From Mesorhizobium sp. PAMC28654 (GTDB lineage Bacteria > Pseudomonadota > Alphaproteobacteria > Rhizobiales > Rhizobiaceae): a stretch of DNA of 64,000 bases. The notes under the pieces are model-generated. The model saw only the letters and a program-made list of their open reading frames with translations, made no database searches and had not been told where the DNA came from. Position numbers and translations under genes: made by a program. The first letter of the stretch is position 1; each line of letters opens with the position of its first letter. Of this stretch, positions 41,543-50,335 are shown in pieces. The stretch is taken from the NCBI RefSeq assembly GCF_020616515.1, contig NZ_CP085135.1, positions 5,813,001 through 5,877,000 on the forward strand, given 5' to 3'.

Positions 41543-42550
41543 TTACACGGTGGACGGACGCCAGTTCTGTTCGGCGACCCGCAGGAAATTCTCGCCCAGC
41601 ACGCCAAGGATGGCGGCTTCCGAATAGCCATGGCGTTCGAGGGCTTCGACGATCTCGGGCAGGACCTCCGGCTTGACGTCGGCCCAGGGCGGGCGCGGAT
41701 AGCCGCGCAACGCCATCATCGGACCGGAGTCGTAAAGCTTGGTCATGAAGGGCTGATAGAAAACGGTGTCGAGGCCGAGGCCGACATGTTCAGGCCCTAC
41801 GAGCTGGGCAACGTAATCGATATGACGCATCAGGGCTGAAACGTCCGAACGGTTGTCGTCGGTCAGGAAAGCACCGATGGAGTTGATGCCGACCACGCCG
41901 CCGCGCCGGGCAAGCGCCTTGATCTGGACGTCGTCGATGTTGCGCTCGTGGTTCTTCAGCGCGCGGACGCTCGAATGGGAAAATACCACAGGCTTTTCCG
42001 ACAGTTCGATGATGTCGAGCGACGTGTTGATGCCGGCGTGGCTTGCGTCGAGCATCATGCCGACGCGGTTCGCTTCGGCCACGAAAGCGCGGCCAAGCAT
42101 CGAGAGACCGGCGTCCGACGGCTCGTGGCAGCCGTCGCCAAGCGGGTTGCGGATGTTGTAGGCCACAATCATCCAGCGGATGCCGAGCCGGTACCAGCTA
42201 TCGATCATGGCGGGCTCATGGGCGGCTGGGCCGGCGCCCTGCAGGTGGAAGCCTATCGCCATCTTGCCCGACTGCTTGGCGGCGCGAATATCGGCCACGG
42301 ATTCGACGAACTGGAAGTCGTGAGCGCGCTGCTCGAACCAGCGCCGTTGCTGGGAGAGATGGCGGAGTGTGGGCTCCGGTCTGTCCCAATCCGCGCCGAT
42401 GGTCAGTGAGAGGAAGGAGAAGCCGGCGTCCCGATAGCGGACAAGCATGTCCGGACCTTCATCAAGACATTCGGGAGTCCAGCCCACCGCACTTTCCCAG
42501 ACGACCGCCTTGTCGATGAGGTTTCTGGCTGAAACTGTCACTTCGTCCAC
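41543..42550 (-). CDS. Membrane dipeptidase (peptidase family M19)
   Basis: A 335-residue zinc enzyme of the renal dipeptidase family. FHLQGAGPAAHEPAMIDSWY and NPLGDGCHEPSDAGLSMLGR correspond to family blocks, DASHAGINTSLDIIELS carries the zinc-binding histidine, VFSHSSVRAL another, and HVGLGLDTVF the catalytic region. Members cleave dipeptides, including D-residue or dehydro forms, and some act on small lactones or amides. There is no signal peptide, so it is likely cytosolic. First gene of the operon with the COG2984-type importer and divergent from the LysR gene at 42661. Confidence 0.85.
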   Translation of the reverse strand: MDEVTVSARNLIDKAVVWESAVGWTPECLDEGPDMLVRYRDAGFSFLSLTIGADWDRPEPTLRHLSQQRRWFEQRAHDFQFVESVADIRAAKQSGKMAIGFHLQGAGPAAHEPAMIDSWYRLGIRWMIVAYNIRNPLGDGCHEPSDAGLSMLGRAFVAEANRVGMMLDASHAGINTSLDIIELSEKPVVFSHSSVRALKNHERNIDDVQIKALARRGGVVGINSIGAFLTDDNRSDVSALMRHIDYVAQLVGPEHVGLGLDTVFYQPFMTKLYDSGPMMALRGYPRPPWADVKPEVLPEIVEALERHGYSEAAILGVLGENFLRVAEQNWRPSTV

Positions 42551-42626
42551 ACCCGATGAGCATTGAAGTTCATGGCGTCAGCTAATCGGCAATCTCGTTG
42601 TTGCGCTATTGTCGGGAATGGGTTTG

Positions 42627-42648
42627 ATTGTTTCATACTTGAAACAAT
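42627..42648. promoter_or_regulatory. 22-bp perfect inverted repeat between dipeptidase and LysR genes
   Basis: ATTGTTTCA and TGAAACAAT are perfect 9-bp arms around TACT. The repeat ends 12 bp before the LysR start and about 76 bp from the dipeptidase start, the expected position of a LysR operator controlling the divergent operon. Confidence 0.6.
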
Positions 42649-42660
42649 TTAGGCCCAGTC

Positions 42661-43593
42661 ATGCCGACCGCACCCGACCCATTCGATCTGATGATTTTTG
42701 CGCGTGTTGCAGAGACGGGAAGCTTCAGCGCCGCGGCCGAACGGCTTGGCCTGCCGAAGTCGACCGTGTCCCGGCGCATCTCCGTTCTCGAGAGCCAACT
42801 CGGCGAGCGCCTGCTTCAACGCACCACACGCCGCAATTTCCTGACCGAGATGGGCCAGCGCATCCTCATTCCGGCCGAACAGATCATCCATGAGGTGGAT
42901 GCCGTCATGGCGGTCGCCGAACACCGGCAGGTGACGCCCTCGGGACGGCTGCGCGTGTCCGTCCCTGGCGACCTGGCCGCGATCTCGCTCGCTCCGATGC
43001 TGGCGGATTTCAGCAAGGCCTACAGCGAAATCCAGCTCGAACTCGACCTGTCGCCTCGCTATGTCGACGTGATCGGCGACGGCTTCGATCTCGCCATCCG
43101 GATCGGCGGGGAAACCCAGGATCTTCAGTTGACCACACGACATCTGGTCGACCTTGGTATCGGTCTTTACGCGTCGCCGCTTTACACGGACCATGCCGGG
43201 GTACCCGACACGCCAGAGGCACTGGCACGGCACGACGTCCTCGTGCTGCTCGCCGACGGCCTTCCGGTGAGCTGGTTGCTGAACAGGGACGCTCTTTCGG
43301 TTCCGGTCGACATGTCGGGTCGTCGGGTATCGGCGAATTCCTATGAACTGCTCTTCCGCCTAGCCCGGTCGGGCGCGGGCATCACCGCGATGCCGGACCT
43401 TTTCGCGCGGCCTTATCTCGCTACCGGGGAACTCATCCGCATCCTGCCTGAATGGCGGTTGCCTCCGGCCATGGTGCGCGCCGTCTTCCCGAGCAGGCAG
43501 CTTATGCCGCGCAAGACACGGGTTTTCATCGACGCGTTGCTCGGCCATCTCAAGCCGCGCCCGTTGAGGTCGGCACAGTCGCTGTCACCTTAG
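42661..43593 (+). CDS. LysR-family transcriptional regulator
   Basis: A 310-residue LysR-type protein of the CrgA/AaeR-like branch. The helix-turn-helix reads FARVAETGSFSAAAERLGLP then KSTVSRRISVLESQLGERLL. The effector domain has LSPRYVDVIGDGFDLAIRIG and ends VRAVFPSRQLMPRKTRVFID, both typical. It is divergent from the dipeptidase/importer operon, and a strong palindrome lies between. It most likely regulates that operon. Confidence 0.88.
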   Translation: MPTAPDPFDLMIFARVAETGSFSAAAERLGLPKSTVSRRISVLESQLGERLLQRTTRRNFLTEMGQRILIPAEQIIHEVDAVMAVAEHRQVTPSGRLRVSVPGDLAAISLAPMLADFSKAYSEIQLELDLSPRYVDVIGDGFDLAIRIGGETQDLQLTTRHLVDLGIGLYASPLYTDHAGVPDTPEALARHDVLVLLADGLPVSWLLNRDALSVPVDMSGRRVSANSYELLFRLARSGAGITAMPDLFARPYLATGELIRILPEWRLPPAMVRAVFPSRQLMPRKTRVFIDALLGHLKPRPLRSAQSLSP

Positions 43594-44060
43594 CCGGGTA
43601 TTGGGCGGTGGCGTAGGACTGGGTTGCGGGGCTTGCAGCCATCTCAGGCGCGATCCAATTCGTGCAGCGCAGCCGTCAGCCCAGCGCCACAAACCGAAGC
43701 TGAAGTTGGAGTGGTGGAATGTCCGGTTAAGATGCGTCTGTCCACCCGATCGGGCGAACGATCGAAGAACTCTTGTGGGGCCGGTAGCTGCCGGTCCGCT
43801 CTCGGGCGGGTTCGTCAGAAAGCGGTCGTTCCCCTCTCGGCCCCGTTCCAGCCGTCAAGCGTCCGGCCGGCAAGAGCGCCGCTAAACTTGGTCGTCAAAG
43901 CCGCGTTCGCCGATCTGCTCTCCGCATTGAGCGAGCTCCGATTGCCGCGGCACTCGTAACTCGTCTCACCGTGCCCGCCCTATACCCTCGACTGGCCGGG
44001 GGGCTCTCGTGCCGGCGCCGAGCCGGAGCACTATCCGGCGGACAAGGACGCCAGGGGCGG
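43594..44060. other. Intergenic region without a convincing gene
   Basis: This 467-bp gap lies between the convergent LysR and Rieske oxygenase genes. Short frames exist on both strands, but none shows a family pattern, and codon use is irregular. It may hold gene debris or non-coding repeats; nothing specific can be claimed. Confidence 0.45.
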
Positions 44061-45122
44061 TCACAGCCCCAGTGCCGCAGCGACCCGTTCCTGGAAATAC
44101 TGCACTCCCCGCTCATGCCGCCCCGAGAGCGGGCCGGAGCTATAGGCCCCTGCGGCATAGTTGCGATGCGTATCGGCGCAGATGGTGTAGTCCTCGCGTA
44201 CCACGGCCAGAGTGCCTTGCACAGATTTCGCCCTGCTCTCGGATGCTTCAGCAGCGATATCGGCAAAGAAGAAATGGTAATGCTGGTCCGTGTGATGCGG
44301 TGAGGTCGGATTGATCCGGCTAACGTTCATGCCGCCATCGAAAAGCGACAGCGTCCAGTTCGGCCACATCCAAAGCCATTTGCCGCGATAGAATAGACCG
44401 TCTTTCGGCGGTGCGGTCATCCGGACATAACCGGGATGGGCGGTGGTCTGGAAAGCTTCGAAGTCGATGGCAGCGTAGAACGAGGGATGCGTGCCAGGGA
44501 TGTGGTAGCCTTCGACGAAATTGTCGGTGTAGATCTTCCAGTTCGCCGCAAAGCTGACAGTGGCCTGATCGGTGGCGGCATAGGTCTCCAACGGCTCGTC
44601 CGCCAGTTCGGCGGGCAGAGAGCCAAGTTGATCCAGAAGACTCTCCTTCGGGTCAAGTGCCGCGAAGAGCAGCCCGCGCCATTCGGACAACTGCACCGTC
44701 TCCAGCGGCCAGTCTTCGGCGATGATCGAGGGATCCTTGCCATACCATGGAGCCTGCACCAGCCGTCCGGTGTCGGCAAAGGACCATTTGTGATAGGGAC
44801 AAACGATCAGCCCACATTTGCCCGCGCCATCGGCCAGAAGTTTCGCCCCCCGGTGGCGGCAGACATTCTTAAATCCGCGCAAGGTCCCGTCCCGGCCCCG
44901 GATGGCGAAGATCGGCGTGCCGGCGATGTCGATGGCAAGGTATTGACCGGACGTTGCGACCGAGGCGACAGGCCCCATGAACTGCCAGGTGTGCGCGAAG
45001 ATGTTGCGCCGTTCCTGCTGCCAGATATCATCGCGGACATAAAGCGACGGGTCCAAGTTCAGGTATTGCACGGGCGGAGTGTCGAGTGGCGGGTGGTCGC
45101 GTCGCAAGGTATCTGGCATCAT
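44061..45122 (-). CDS. Rieske [2Fe-2S] aromatic-ring-hydroxylating oxygenase, alpha subunit
   Basis: A 353-residue oxygenase. The Rieske cluster ligands are Cys88 and His90 (NVCRHRGAKLL) and Cys108 and His111 (CPYHKWSF). The mononuclear iron site is His207 and His212 in NFVEGYHIPGTHPS, with an acidic residue in VREDYTI. The size and single-component look match the group acting on quaternary amines, such as carnitine or stachydrine demethylases, as well as aromatic dioxygenases. No reductase or ferredoxin gene is adjacent, so its electron donor must be encoded elsewhere. It is followed on the left by a gap and preceded by a decayed gene. Confidence 0.85.
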   Translation of the reverse strand: MMPDTLRRDHPPLDTPPVQYLNLDPSLYVRDDIWQQERRNIFAHTWQFMGPVASVATSGQYLAIDIAGTPIFAIRGRDGTLRGFKNVCRHRGAKLLADGAGKCGLIVCPYHKWSFADTGRLVQAPWYGKDPSIIAEDWPLETVQLSEWRGLLFAALDPKESLLDQLGSLPAELADEPLETYAATDQATVSFAANWKIYTDNFVEGYHIPGTHPSFYAAIDFEAFQTTAHPGYVRMTAPPKDGLFYRGKWLWMWPNWTLSLFDGGMNVSRINPTSPHHTDQHYHFFFADIAAEASESRAKSVQGTLAVVREDYTICADTHRNYAAGAYSSGPLSGRHERGVQYFQERVAAALGL

Positions 45123-45268
45123 AGGCTAACCTCCAGTTGCGGCAATCCTGTCGCAAGCGGGGCGACGTCGCAAGGGAATTGGCTCTGCCGCGCACAGCCT
45201 GCAAGCTTGGTGCAATTTTGCTCTAACGCAGATTTGCTGGAGTTGCGGTTCATTTCCAGTTCGCCGGC

Positions 45269-45440
45269 CTAGTTGTCGACCGCGATCAACACGTCGGATG
45301 CCTTAAACGCAGCACAGGTTCCAGGCCGACTTCGAGCTCAGTTCGTCGTCCGCCTGATGAACGGCCGGTATCAGAACGGTGCGGTTCGCTCGCGAACGAC
45401 GAGGATGGGTCGTCAGCTGACGAGGCAAACTTTGCCCGAT
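45269..45440 (-). pseudogene. Decayed Mop (molybdate-binding, TOBE-type) domain gene
   Basis: On the minus strand, fragments of a molbindin-type domain can be read in sequence but in different frames: GKVCLVS (about 45415-45435), then HQADDEL, ELEVGLEP, and finally GTCAAFKASDVLIAVDN ending at a TAG (45269-45271). The last part is a very typical Mop C-terminus (FKASDVLIAV). At least two frameshifts and a stop separate them, so this is gene debris rather than a working gene. The rest of the 520-bp gap (45123-45642) shows no other gene. Confidence 0.5.
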
Positions 45441-45642
45441 GACTGTGAACTCGAACGGCAGCTTACCGACGAGCGCTTCCTAGAAGCAGACCGTCCGGAT
45501 ACGGCCCCATTCCGGACTGAGCGGGGCGCTCGAAAGTCCGCGCTGAAACACACATCGCGGACTACAGGAATGCCTGCACCCAGCGGCGCGGCGATTTGCG
45601 CGCGGCACCGCGCCAGGTCTTCGGCCAAGTCCTGTTATCGAC

Positions 45643-46812
45643 CTACCCGGCGATGGCTGCCTGCAGGATGGTCCGCAGCTTCTCGCGGTCGAGCTTGATG
45701 GGGTTGCCGCCGGCGCTGGGGTCGGTCTCGCCCATCGTGGCGACGCGGTCTTCGTCGATGTCGGTCAGGCCGATGCCCGGCAGCGTGTTGGGGATGTTCA
45801 GGCGCTTGCGCAGGTCGACGATCCAGTCGACCACGGCCCGCGCATCATGGGTCGGCAGGTCGAGGAAGCGCGCGAGCAGCGCCAGCTTTTCCTGCAGCAC
45901 CGGCGCGTTGAACTCCACGACATAGGGCATCAGCACGGCGTTGAGCAGGCCGTGATGGGTGTCGTAGAGGGCGCCGAGCGGGTGGGCGAGCGCGTGGATC
46001 GCGCCAAGACCCTTCTGCAGGGCGACGCAGCCCATGCCGGACGCGATCAGCATCTGCGCGCGGGCTTCGATGTTCTTGCCATCCTCGGCGGCGAGGGGAA
46101 GCCAGGTCTTGATCAGCTGCAAGGCATTGAGCGCGATGCCTTCGGCCATGGGATGGAAGCTCGGCGCGCAAAAGGCTTCGAGCGCGTGCGACAGCGCGTC
46201 CATGCCGGTGGCGGCGGTGATGTGGGCGGGCAGGCCGGTGGTCAGCTCCGGGTCCATCAGCACGACGTCCGGCATCATGCGCGGGTGGAAGACGATGACC
46301 TTGCGCTTCTCCTGCTCGTTGGTGATGACCGAGGCGCGGCCGAGCTCGGAGCCGGTGCCGGCGGTCGTCGGTATGGCGATGGCGGGGATGAGACGGGACG
46401 TGTCGGCGCGCTTCCAGTTGTCGCCGATGTCCTCGAGATCCCACATGGCGATGGATTGCGCCGCCATCAGCGCGATCGCCTTGGCGGCGTCGAGCGCGCT
46501 GCCGCCGCCGATGGCGATGACGAGATCGTGCTGGCCGAGCTTCAGGAAGGCAACGCCGTCTTCGACATTGCCGCCGGTCGGGTTCGGCTTGACGTTGTGG
46601 AAGAAGCCGGCGTCCAGCCCGCCGGCCTTCAGCACTTCCAGGGTTCGCTGCACGGGGAAAAGCGACTTCAGGCCATGGTCGGTGACGACCAGCGGCCGCT
46701 TGGCGCCGAGCTCACGCACGATGTCAGCCAGTTCGCCGATGCGGCCATTGCCGAAGCGCACGGAGGTCGGGAAGCTCCAGTTGGCGGAGACGGCCGGGGT
46801 GAATGCGGTCAT
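45643..46812 (-). CDS. Iron-containing (group III) alcohol dehydrogenase
   Basis: A 389-residue enzyme of the Fe-ADH family. The NAD-binding GGGSALDAAKAIALM, the middle PTTAGTGSELGRASVITNEQ and the metal-binding HALAHPLGALYDTHHGLLNA with several histidines are present. It reduces an aldehyde or oxidises an alcohol, probably one derived from amine catabolism, since it is the last gene of the polyamine-type operon running from 53497. It follows the permease gene by 36 bp. Substrate unknown. Confidence 0.9.
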   Translation of the reverse strand: MTAFTPAVSANWSFPTSVRFGNGRIGELADIVRELGAKRPLVVTDHGLKSLFPVQRTLEVLKAGGLDAGFFHNVKPNPTGGNVEDGVAFLKLGQHDLVIAIGGGSALDAAKAIALMAAQSIAMWDLEDIGDNWKRADTSRLIPAIAIPTTAGTGSELGRASVITNEQEKRKVIVFHPRMMPDVVLMDPELTTGLPAHITAATGMDALSHALEAFCAPSFHPMAEGIALNALQLIKTWLPLAAEDGKNIEARAQMLIASGMGCVALQKGLGAIHALAHPLGALYDTHHGLLNAVLMPYVVEFNAPVLQEKLALLARFLDLPTHDARAVVDWIVDLRKRLNIPNTLPGIGLTDIDEDRVATMGETDPSAGGNPIKLDREKLRTILQAAIAG

Positions 46813-46848
46813 GGGATCATTACCTTGGATTGGCTTGTGGATTGGAAA

Positions 46849-47679
46849 TCAGGCTGTCGCCAGCTTCTGTCGCTTGAGCGCCCGGCGTCGCAGGAAATCG
46901 GCCAGGAACACCAGGATGAGCGCCGGGATGAAGTTGAGCGTGGCCAGCGCCGGATAGATCGGCGAGGAGCCGACGGCGATGCCGCTGTAGACGAAGATCG
47001 GCAGAGTGCGCGCCGTGCCCGCCAGCGAGTAGGAGACGTAGAAATTTCCCCAGGAGAGCAGGAAGGCGAAGGTCGCGGCGGAGAGGATGCCGGGCCACAG
47101 CAGCGGGAAGGTGATCTCGCGAAATACTTCCCAGCCGGTGGCGCCGGCGTCGCGCGCGGCGTCCTCCAGCGTCTCGTCGAAGCCATGGACCTGAACGGCC
47201 ACGATCACCAGCGCGAAGGGGGTGATGTAGACGATGTGGCCGATGATCACGGTGGCGAGGCCGGTCGAGAAGCCCAGCCAGTTGCCGAGCACCGAGAACC
47301 ACAGCAGCATCACCACGCCGAGCAGCAGCTGCGGGAACAACAGCGGCAGGAAGCTGATGGCCCGAAAAATGTTCTGGAAGCGGAAGCGATAGCGGATCCA
47401 GGCCACGGCGCCGGCCGAGCCGAGCACGGTGGCGAAGATCGTCGAGATGGCGGCGACGATCGCCGAATTGGCGACCGCCGGCAGGAAGTCGGGCTTGCGG
47501 AACAGTTCGCCGTACCATTCGAGCGAAAACCCTTCGATAGGGAAGGTCAGCACCCGGCTGCTGGTGAAGGAAAACACCACCAGCGTCAGGATTGGCACGT
47601 AGAAGAAGAGGATCAGCAGTGCCACGGTGCCGACGAGGAAGACGTCGACGAACCTGTCCTTCAGCCGTTCCGGGATCAT
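46849..47679 (-). CDS. ABC transporter permease, PotC type
   Basis: A 276-residue inner-membrane permease with about six hydrophobic segments. The EAA-type loop DAARDAGATGWEVFREITFP followed by LLWPGIL is clear. ATG 47679 forms an ATGA overlap with the stop of the preceding permease gene, which fixes the start; longer frames are spurious. It is the second channel subunit of the polyamine-type importer encoded around 46.8-52.1 kb. Confidence 0.88.
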   Translation of the reverse strand: MIPERLKDRFVDVFLVGTVALLILFFYVPILTLVVFSFTSSRVLTFPIEGFSLEWYGELFRKPDFLPAVANSAIVAAISTIFATVLGSAGAVAWIRYRFRFQNIFRAISFLPLLFPQLLLGVVMLLWFSVLGNWLGFSTGLATVIIGHIVYITPFALVIVAVQVHGFDETLEDAARDAGATGWEVFREITFPLLWPGILSAATFAFLLSWGNFYVSYSLAGTARTLPIFVYSGIAVGSSPIYPALATLNFIPALILVFLADFLRRRALKRQKLATA

Positions 47680-48548
47680 TGGACAGCCCTCCCGCGATTG
47701 CCGCGCATCAGCACGGCGGCGGCGAGCGCCAGCGACAGGGCGCCGATGACGATCAGCACCAAGGTCAGCGCCGCGCCCAGCGGCCAGTTGACCCGTGTCT
47801 CGAAACTCTGGCGGATCAGCTCCGAAGCCAGGGGCGCGGTGCCGCCGCCCAGGACCTTGGGCTCGAGGAAGGCGCCGAGGCTGAGCACGAAGACCAGCAC
47901 CGCGCCGCAATAGAGGCCGGGGCGGGCCAACGGCAGCGTTACCTCGAAGAAGGCGCGCAGCCGCGATGCGCCGGAATCATAGGCGGCGAGAACGAGGTCG
48001 CGGTCGATGCGCGCCAGCGACAGGTAGATGGTGAACATCGGATAGACGACCAGGCCATAGACCATGCCGATCATCGTGCCGGTCGGCGTGAACAGGAGGT
48101 TGAGCGCTTCCGGACCGAGGCCCAGATGCGCCAGCAGCCAGTTGGCGACGCCGCTCTTGTCCAGCACCAGGATCCAGCCGAAGGTCTTCAGCACCGCGTC
48201 GGTCAGGAAGGCGAAGATGATCAGGATCTGGATCTGCGCATTGTAGGCCCGGAGCCTGGTCGCCAGCGCATAGGCGGCGGGAAAGGCGATGAGCACGCAG
48301 ACGACCACGCAGACCAGCGCCATGGCGACGGTGCGCGCCATGATCGTCCAGTAATGCGGCTTTGAGAACACCTCGGTCCAGATTTTCAGGTCCCAGGTCC
48401 AGGACAGGCGGTAGAATTGCGTCGTCTGGAACGACAGCACCACCGTCATCACCAGCGGAATGATGAAGAACAAAAGCATGACGATGGTGAGCGGCGCCAC
48501 CGTTGCCACCAGAACCGGATCACCCCAGCGCTTGCTATCGGTTCGCAC
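47676..48548 (-). CDS. ABC transporter permease, PotB type
   Basis: A 290-residue inner-membrane permease. It begins with a charged N-terminus leading to a hydrophobic segment (VLVATVAPLTIVMLLFFIIP) and has the EAA-type loop LAAYDSGASRLRAFFEVTLP. It follows the ATPase gene by 3 bp on the same strand and overlaps the next permease by 4 bp. It looks intact, although the ATPase it depends on is split by an insertion element just upstream, so polarity or loss of function is likely. Confidence 0.88.
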   Translation of the reverse strand: MRTDSKRWGDPVLVATVAPLTIVMLLFFIIPLVMTVVLSFQTTQFYRLSWTWDLKIWTEVFSKPHYWTIMARTVAMALVCVVVCVLIAFPAAYALATRLRAYNAQIQILIIFAFLTDAVLKTFGWILVLDKSGVANWLLAHLGLGPEALNLLFTPTGTMIGMVYGLVVYPMFTIYLSLARIDRDLVLAAYDSGASRLRAFFEVTLPLARPGLYCGAVLVFVLSLGAFLEPKVLGGGTAPLASELIRQSFETRVNWPLGAALTLVLIVIGALSLALAAAVLMRGNRGRAVQ

Positions 48549-48551
48549 GGC

Positions 48552-49098
48552 TCACTCCGAAAGCAGGAAGCAGCGGGTGGGATGGAAGCCGATCCGCACG
48601 CTGTCGGAGACTTTTGCGGGCAGTTCGAGCGAGCCGGCGAGATCCATGACCACAGCCTTGTCGAGGCCCGGCACGCGCACGCGATACTGCGTCGAAGCGC
48701 CCTTGATGAAATATTCCTCGACAGTGCCGTTCAGCACCCATTCGCCGGGCTCGGCCGCGCCGGTGACGAAGCGTATGGTTTCGGGGCGAACGAGCAGGGC
48801 TGTCTGGTTGCTGCCGAGGAAAGGGGAGACCTGCTCCCATGCGATCGCCGCGGCGTCGTCGCCTATGAGCGGGGAGGTGACCTTGGCCTCCTTGTCATCG
48901 CGTGAGACGGCGACCGGCAGGAAATTGGTTTCGCCGATGAAGCCGGCGACGAACATGTTGGCCGGCCGGTAATAGATGTCCGAGGGCGTGCCGAGTTGCA
49001 CGACTTCGCCGGCGCGCATGACGCAGATGCGGTCGGCCAGCATCATGGCTTCTTCCAAATCATGGGTGACGAGGACGAAGCTGGTGCCGAGTTCGCGG
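48552..49098 (-). pseudogene. 3' fragment of PotA-type ATPase gene, split by IS3-family element
   Basis: Reading leftward from the element's edge, the frame gives HRELGTSFVLVTHDLEEAMM, with the H-loop, then LADRICVMRAGEVVQLGTPS and a TOBE-like C-terminus ending RCFLLSE. It joins in frame with the 5' fragment at 50336-50901 when the element and one CGG copy are removed. Together they make a normal-length PotA-type ATPase of about 370 residues. As it stands the ATP-binding half and the switch/H-loop half are separated. Confidence 0.88.
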
Positions 49099-49150
49099 TG
49101 GACTTGCCCCGAAAAAGTGGAGAGTTTCCTTCTGATGAAAGGCGACCTCG

Positions 49151-49444
49151 ATGACGAAACAGAGACAGTTTACGGATGCGTTCAAGGCGGAGGCGGTTGG
49201 CCTTGTGCGAACGAGCGGTCGGACGAAGCGGCAGATCGCGGAGGATCTTGGTGTTGGTTTCTCGACGCTGACGCGATGGATGGGTCGGCAGCTGGATCGT
49301 GAGATGGGCGATCCTGGGCGTCCGCCTGATGCTGATGTCGCCGCTGAATTGAAACGGCTGCGGCGGGAGAATGAAATCCTTCGGCAGGAGCGGGATATCT
49401 TGAAACGGGCGACGGCTTTTTTCGTCAAGGAGGGAAGTCGGTGA
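49151..49444 (+). CDS. IS3-family OrfA (helix-turn-helix protein)
   Basis: A 97-residue protein with the Tnp_HTH pattern (MTKQRQFTDAFKAEAVGLVR, then RTKRQIAEDLGVGFSTLTRW) followed by a leucine zipper (ELKRLRRENEILRQERDILK). It binds the element's ends. Near its 3' end lies T-TTT-TTC (49417-49423). A minus-one slip there enters the frame of orfB, which is open from that point, so an OrfAB fusion transposase is possible. Confidence 0.92.
   Translation: MTKQRQFTDAFKAEAVGLVRTSGRTKRQIAEDLGVGFSTLTRWMGRQLDREMGDPGRPPDADVAAELKRLRRENEILRQERDILKRATAFFVKEGSR
49417..49423 (+). promoter_or_regulatory. Candidate minus-one frameshift site in orfA
   Basis: TTTTTTC is a slippery heptamer in the right phase (T TTT TTC relative to orfA). 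After a minus-one slip, the frame is open through to orfB at 49441 and beyond. No stem-loop or pseudoknot was worked out downstream. Confidence 0.5.
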
Positions 49445-50301
49445 GGTTCGCGCTCATCGACCAGGCGAAGAAGGATTTCCCTGTGGACCGTTTGTGCGCG
49501 ACGCTGGGTGTCAGCCCGAGCGGCTACTTTGCCTGGGGGCGCCGGCCGGCGTGCCGCCGGCAGCGCGACGACATGATAATGCTGGCGCATGTGCGATCGT
49601 CGTTCGCGCTGTCGAACGGAACCTATGGTAGCCCGCGCATGACGCGGGAACTGCAAGACAATGGCTTTGCCATTGGCCGGCGACGAACGGCGCGTCTGAT
49701 GCGGGAGAATGGCCTCCAGGCAAGACAGAAGCGGCGGTTCAAGCGCACGACGGACAGCGAACACGCCTTTCCGGTTGCCCCCAATGTCATCGACCAGGAT
49801 TTTGCCGCCACTGGTCCCAACCAGAAATGGGGTGCCGACATCTCCTACATCTGGACGCGGGAGGGCTGGTTGTACCTTGCTGTCGTCATCGATCTGTTTG
49901 CCCGCAAGGTCGTTGGCTGGGCTGCTGGCAACCGGCTACACCGCAGCCTGGCTCTGGCAGCGCTCAACAAGGCGTTCGTCATGCGGCAGCCGGAACCCGG
50001 CCTCATTCACCACTCCGACCGCGGCAGCCAATATTGTTCTATCGACTACCAAGCCGAATTGCGTGCCGCCGGCGTCATCATCTCAATGTCAGGCAAGGGC
50101 AATTGCTTTGATAACGCCATGGTCGAAACATTCTTCAAGACGCTGAAAACTGAACTGATCTGGCGCACCTCTTTCCTTACCCGCGCCGATGCCCAAGCCG
50201 CCATTGCCCGATATATCGACGGCTTCTACAATCCCATCCGGCGGCATTCCGCGCTCGACTACATCAGCCCGATGCAGTTCGAGCGAAACGCCGCCGAATG
50301 A
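49441..50301 (+). CDS. IS3-family OrfB (DDE integrase domain)
   Basis: A 286-residue transposase part from GTG 49441, overlapping the stop of orfA in GTGA. The HTH_21-type region ([20 protein letters not shown]) precedes the rve integrase core: [20 protein letters not shown], then [19 protein letters not shown] and [17 protein letters not shown], giving the D, D and E of the catalytic triad. It appears intact. It works as OrfAB after frameshifting or with separate OrfA. Confidence 0.93.
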   Translation: MRFALIDQAKKDFPVDRLCATLGVSPSGYFAWGRRPACRRQRDDMIMLAHVRSSFALSNGTYGSPRMTRELQDNGFAIGRRRTARLMRENGLQARQKRRFKRTTDSEHAFPVAPNVIDQDFAATGPNQKWGADISYIWTREGWLYLAVVIDLFARKVVGWAAGNRLHRSLALAALNKAFVMRQPEPGLIHHSDRGSQYCSIDYQAELRAAGVIISMSGKGNCFDNAMVETFFKTLKTELIWRTSFLTRADAQAAIARYIDGFYNPIRRHSALDYISPMQFERNAAE

Positions 50302-50335
50302 GCAACCCGCTCTCCACTTTACCGAAGCAAGTCCA

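Larger units (their letters stand above)
49099..50335 (+). mobile_element. IS3-family insertion sequence (1,237 bp)
   Basis: Bounded by imperfect 26-bp inverted repeats that begin TGGACTTGC and end AAGTGGAGAG (22 of 26 positions match), and flanked by a CGG direct repeat (49096-49098 and 50336-50338), the 3-bp duplication usual in this family. It encodes overlapping orfA and orfB with a DDE integrase domain. It is inserted in the ATPase gene of the polyamine-type operon, in the opposite orientation to that gene. Confidence 0.92.

Noticed and set aside
43601-43959. Two overlapping small plus-strand frames after the LysR gene
   Set aside because: No ribosome-binding site, Arg/Pro-rich low-complexity products and no family features.
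45847-47913. 688-codon plus-strand frame
   Set aside because: It lies opposite the iron alcohol dehydrogenase and permease genes, which have clear family motifs. The frame has repetitive charged residues and no recognisable domain.
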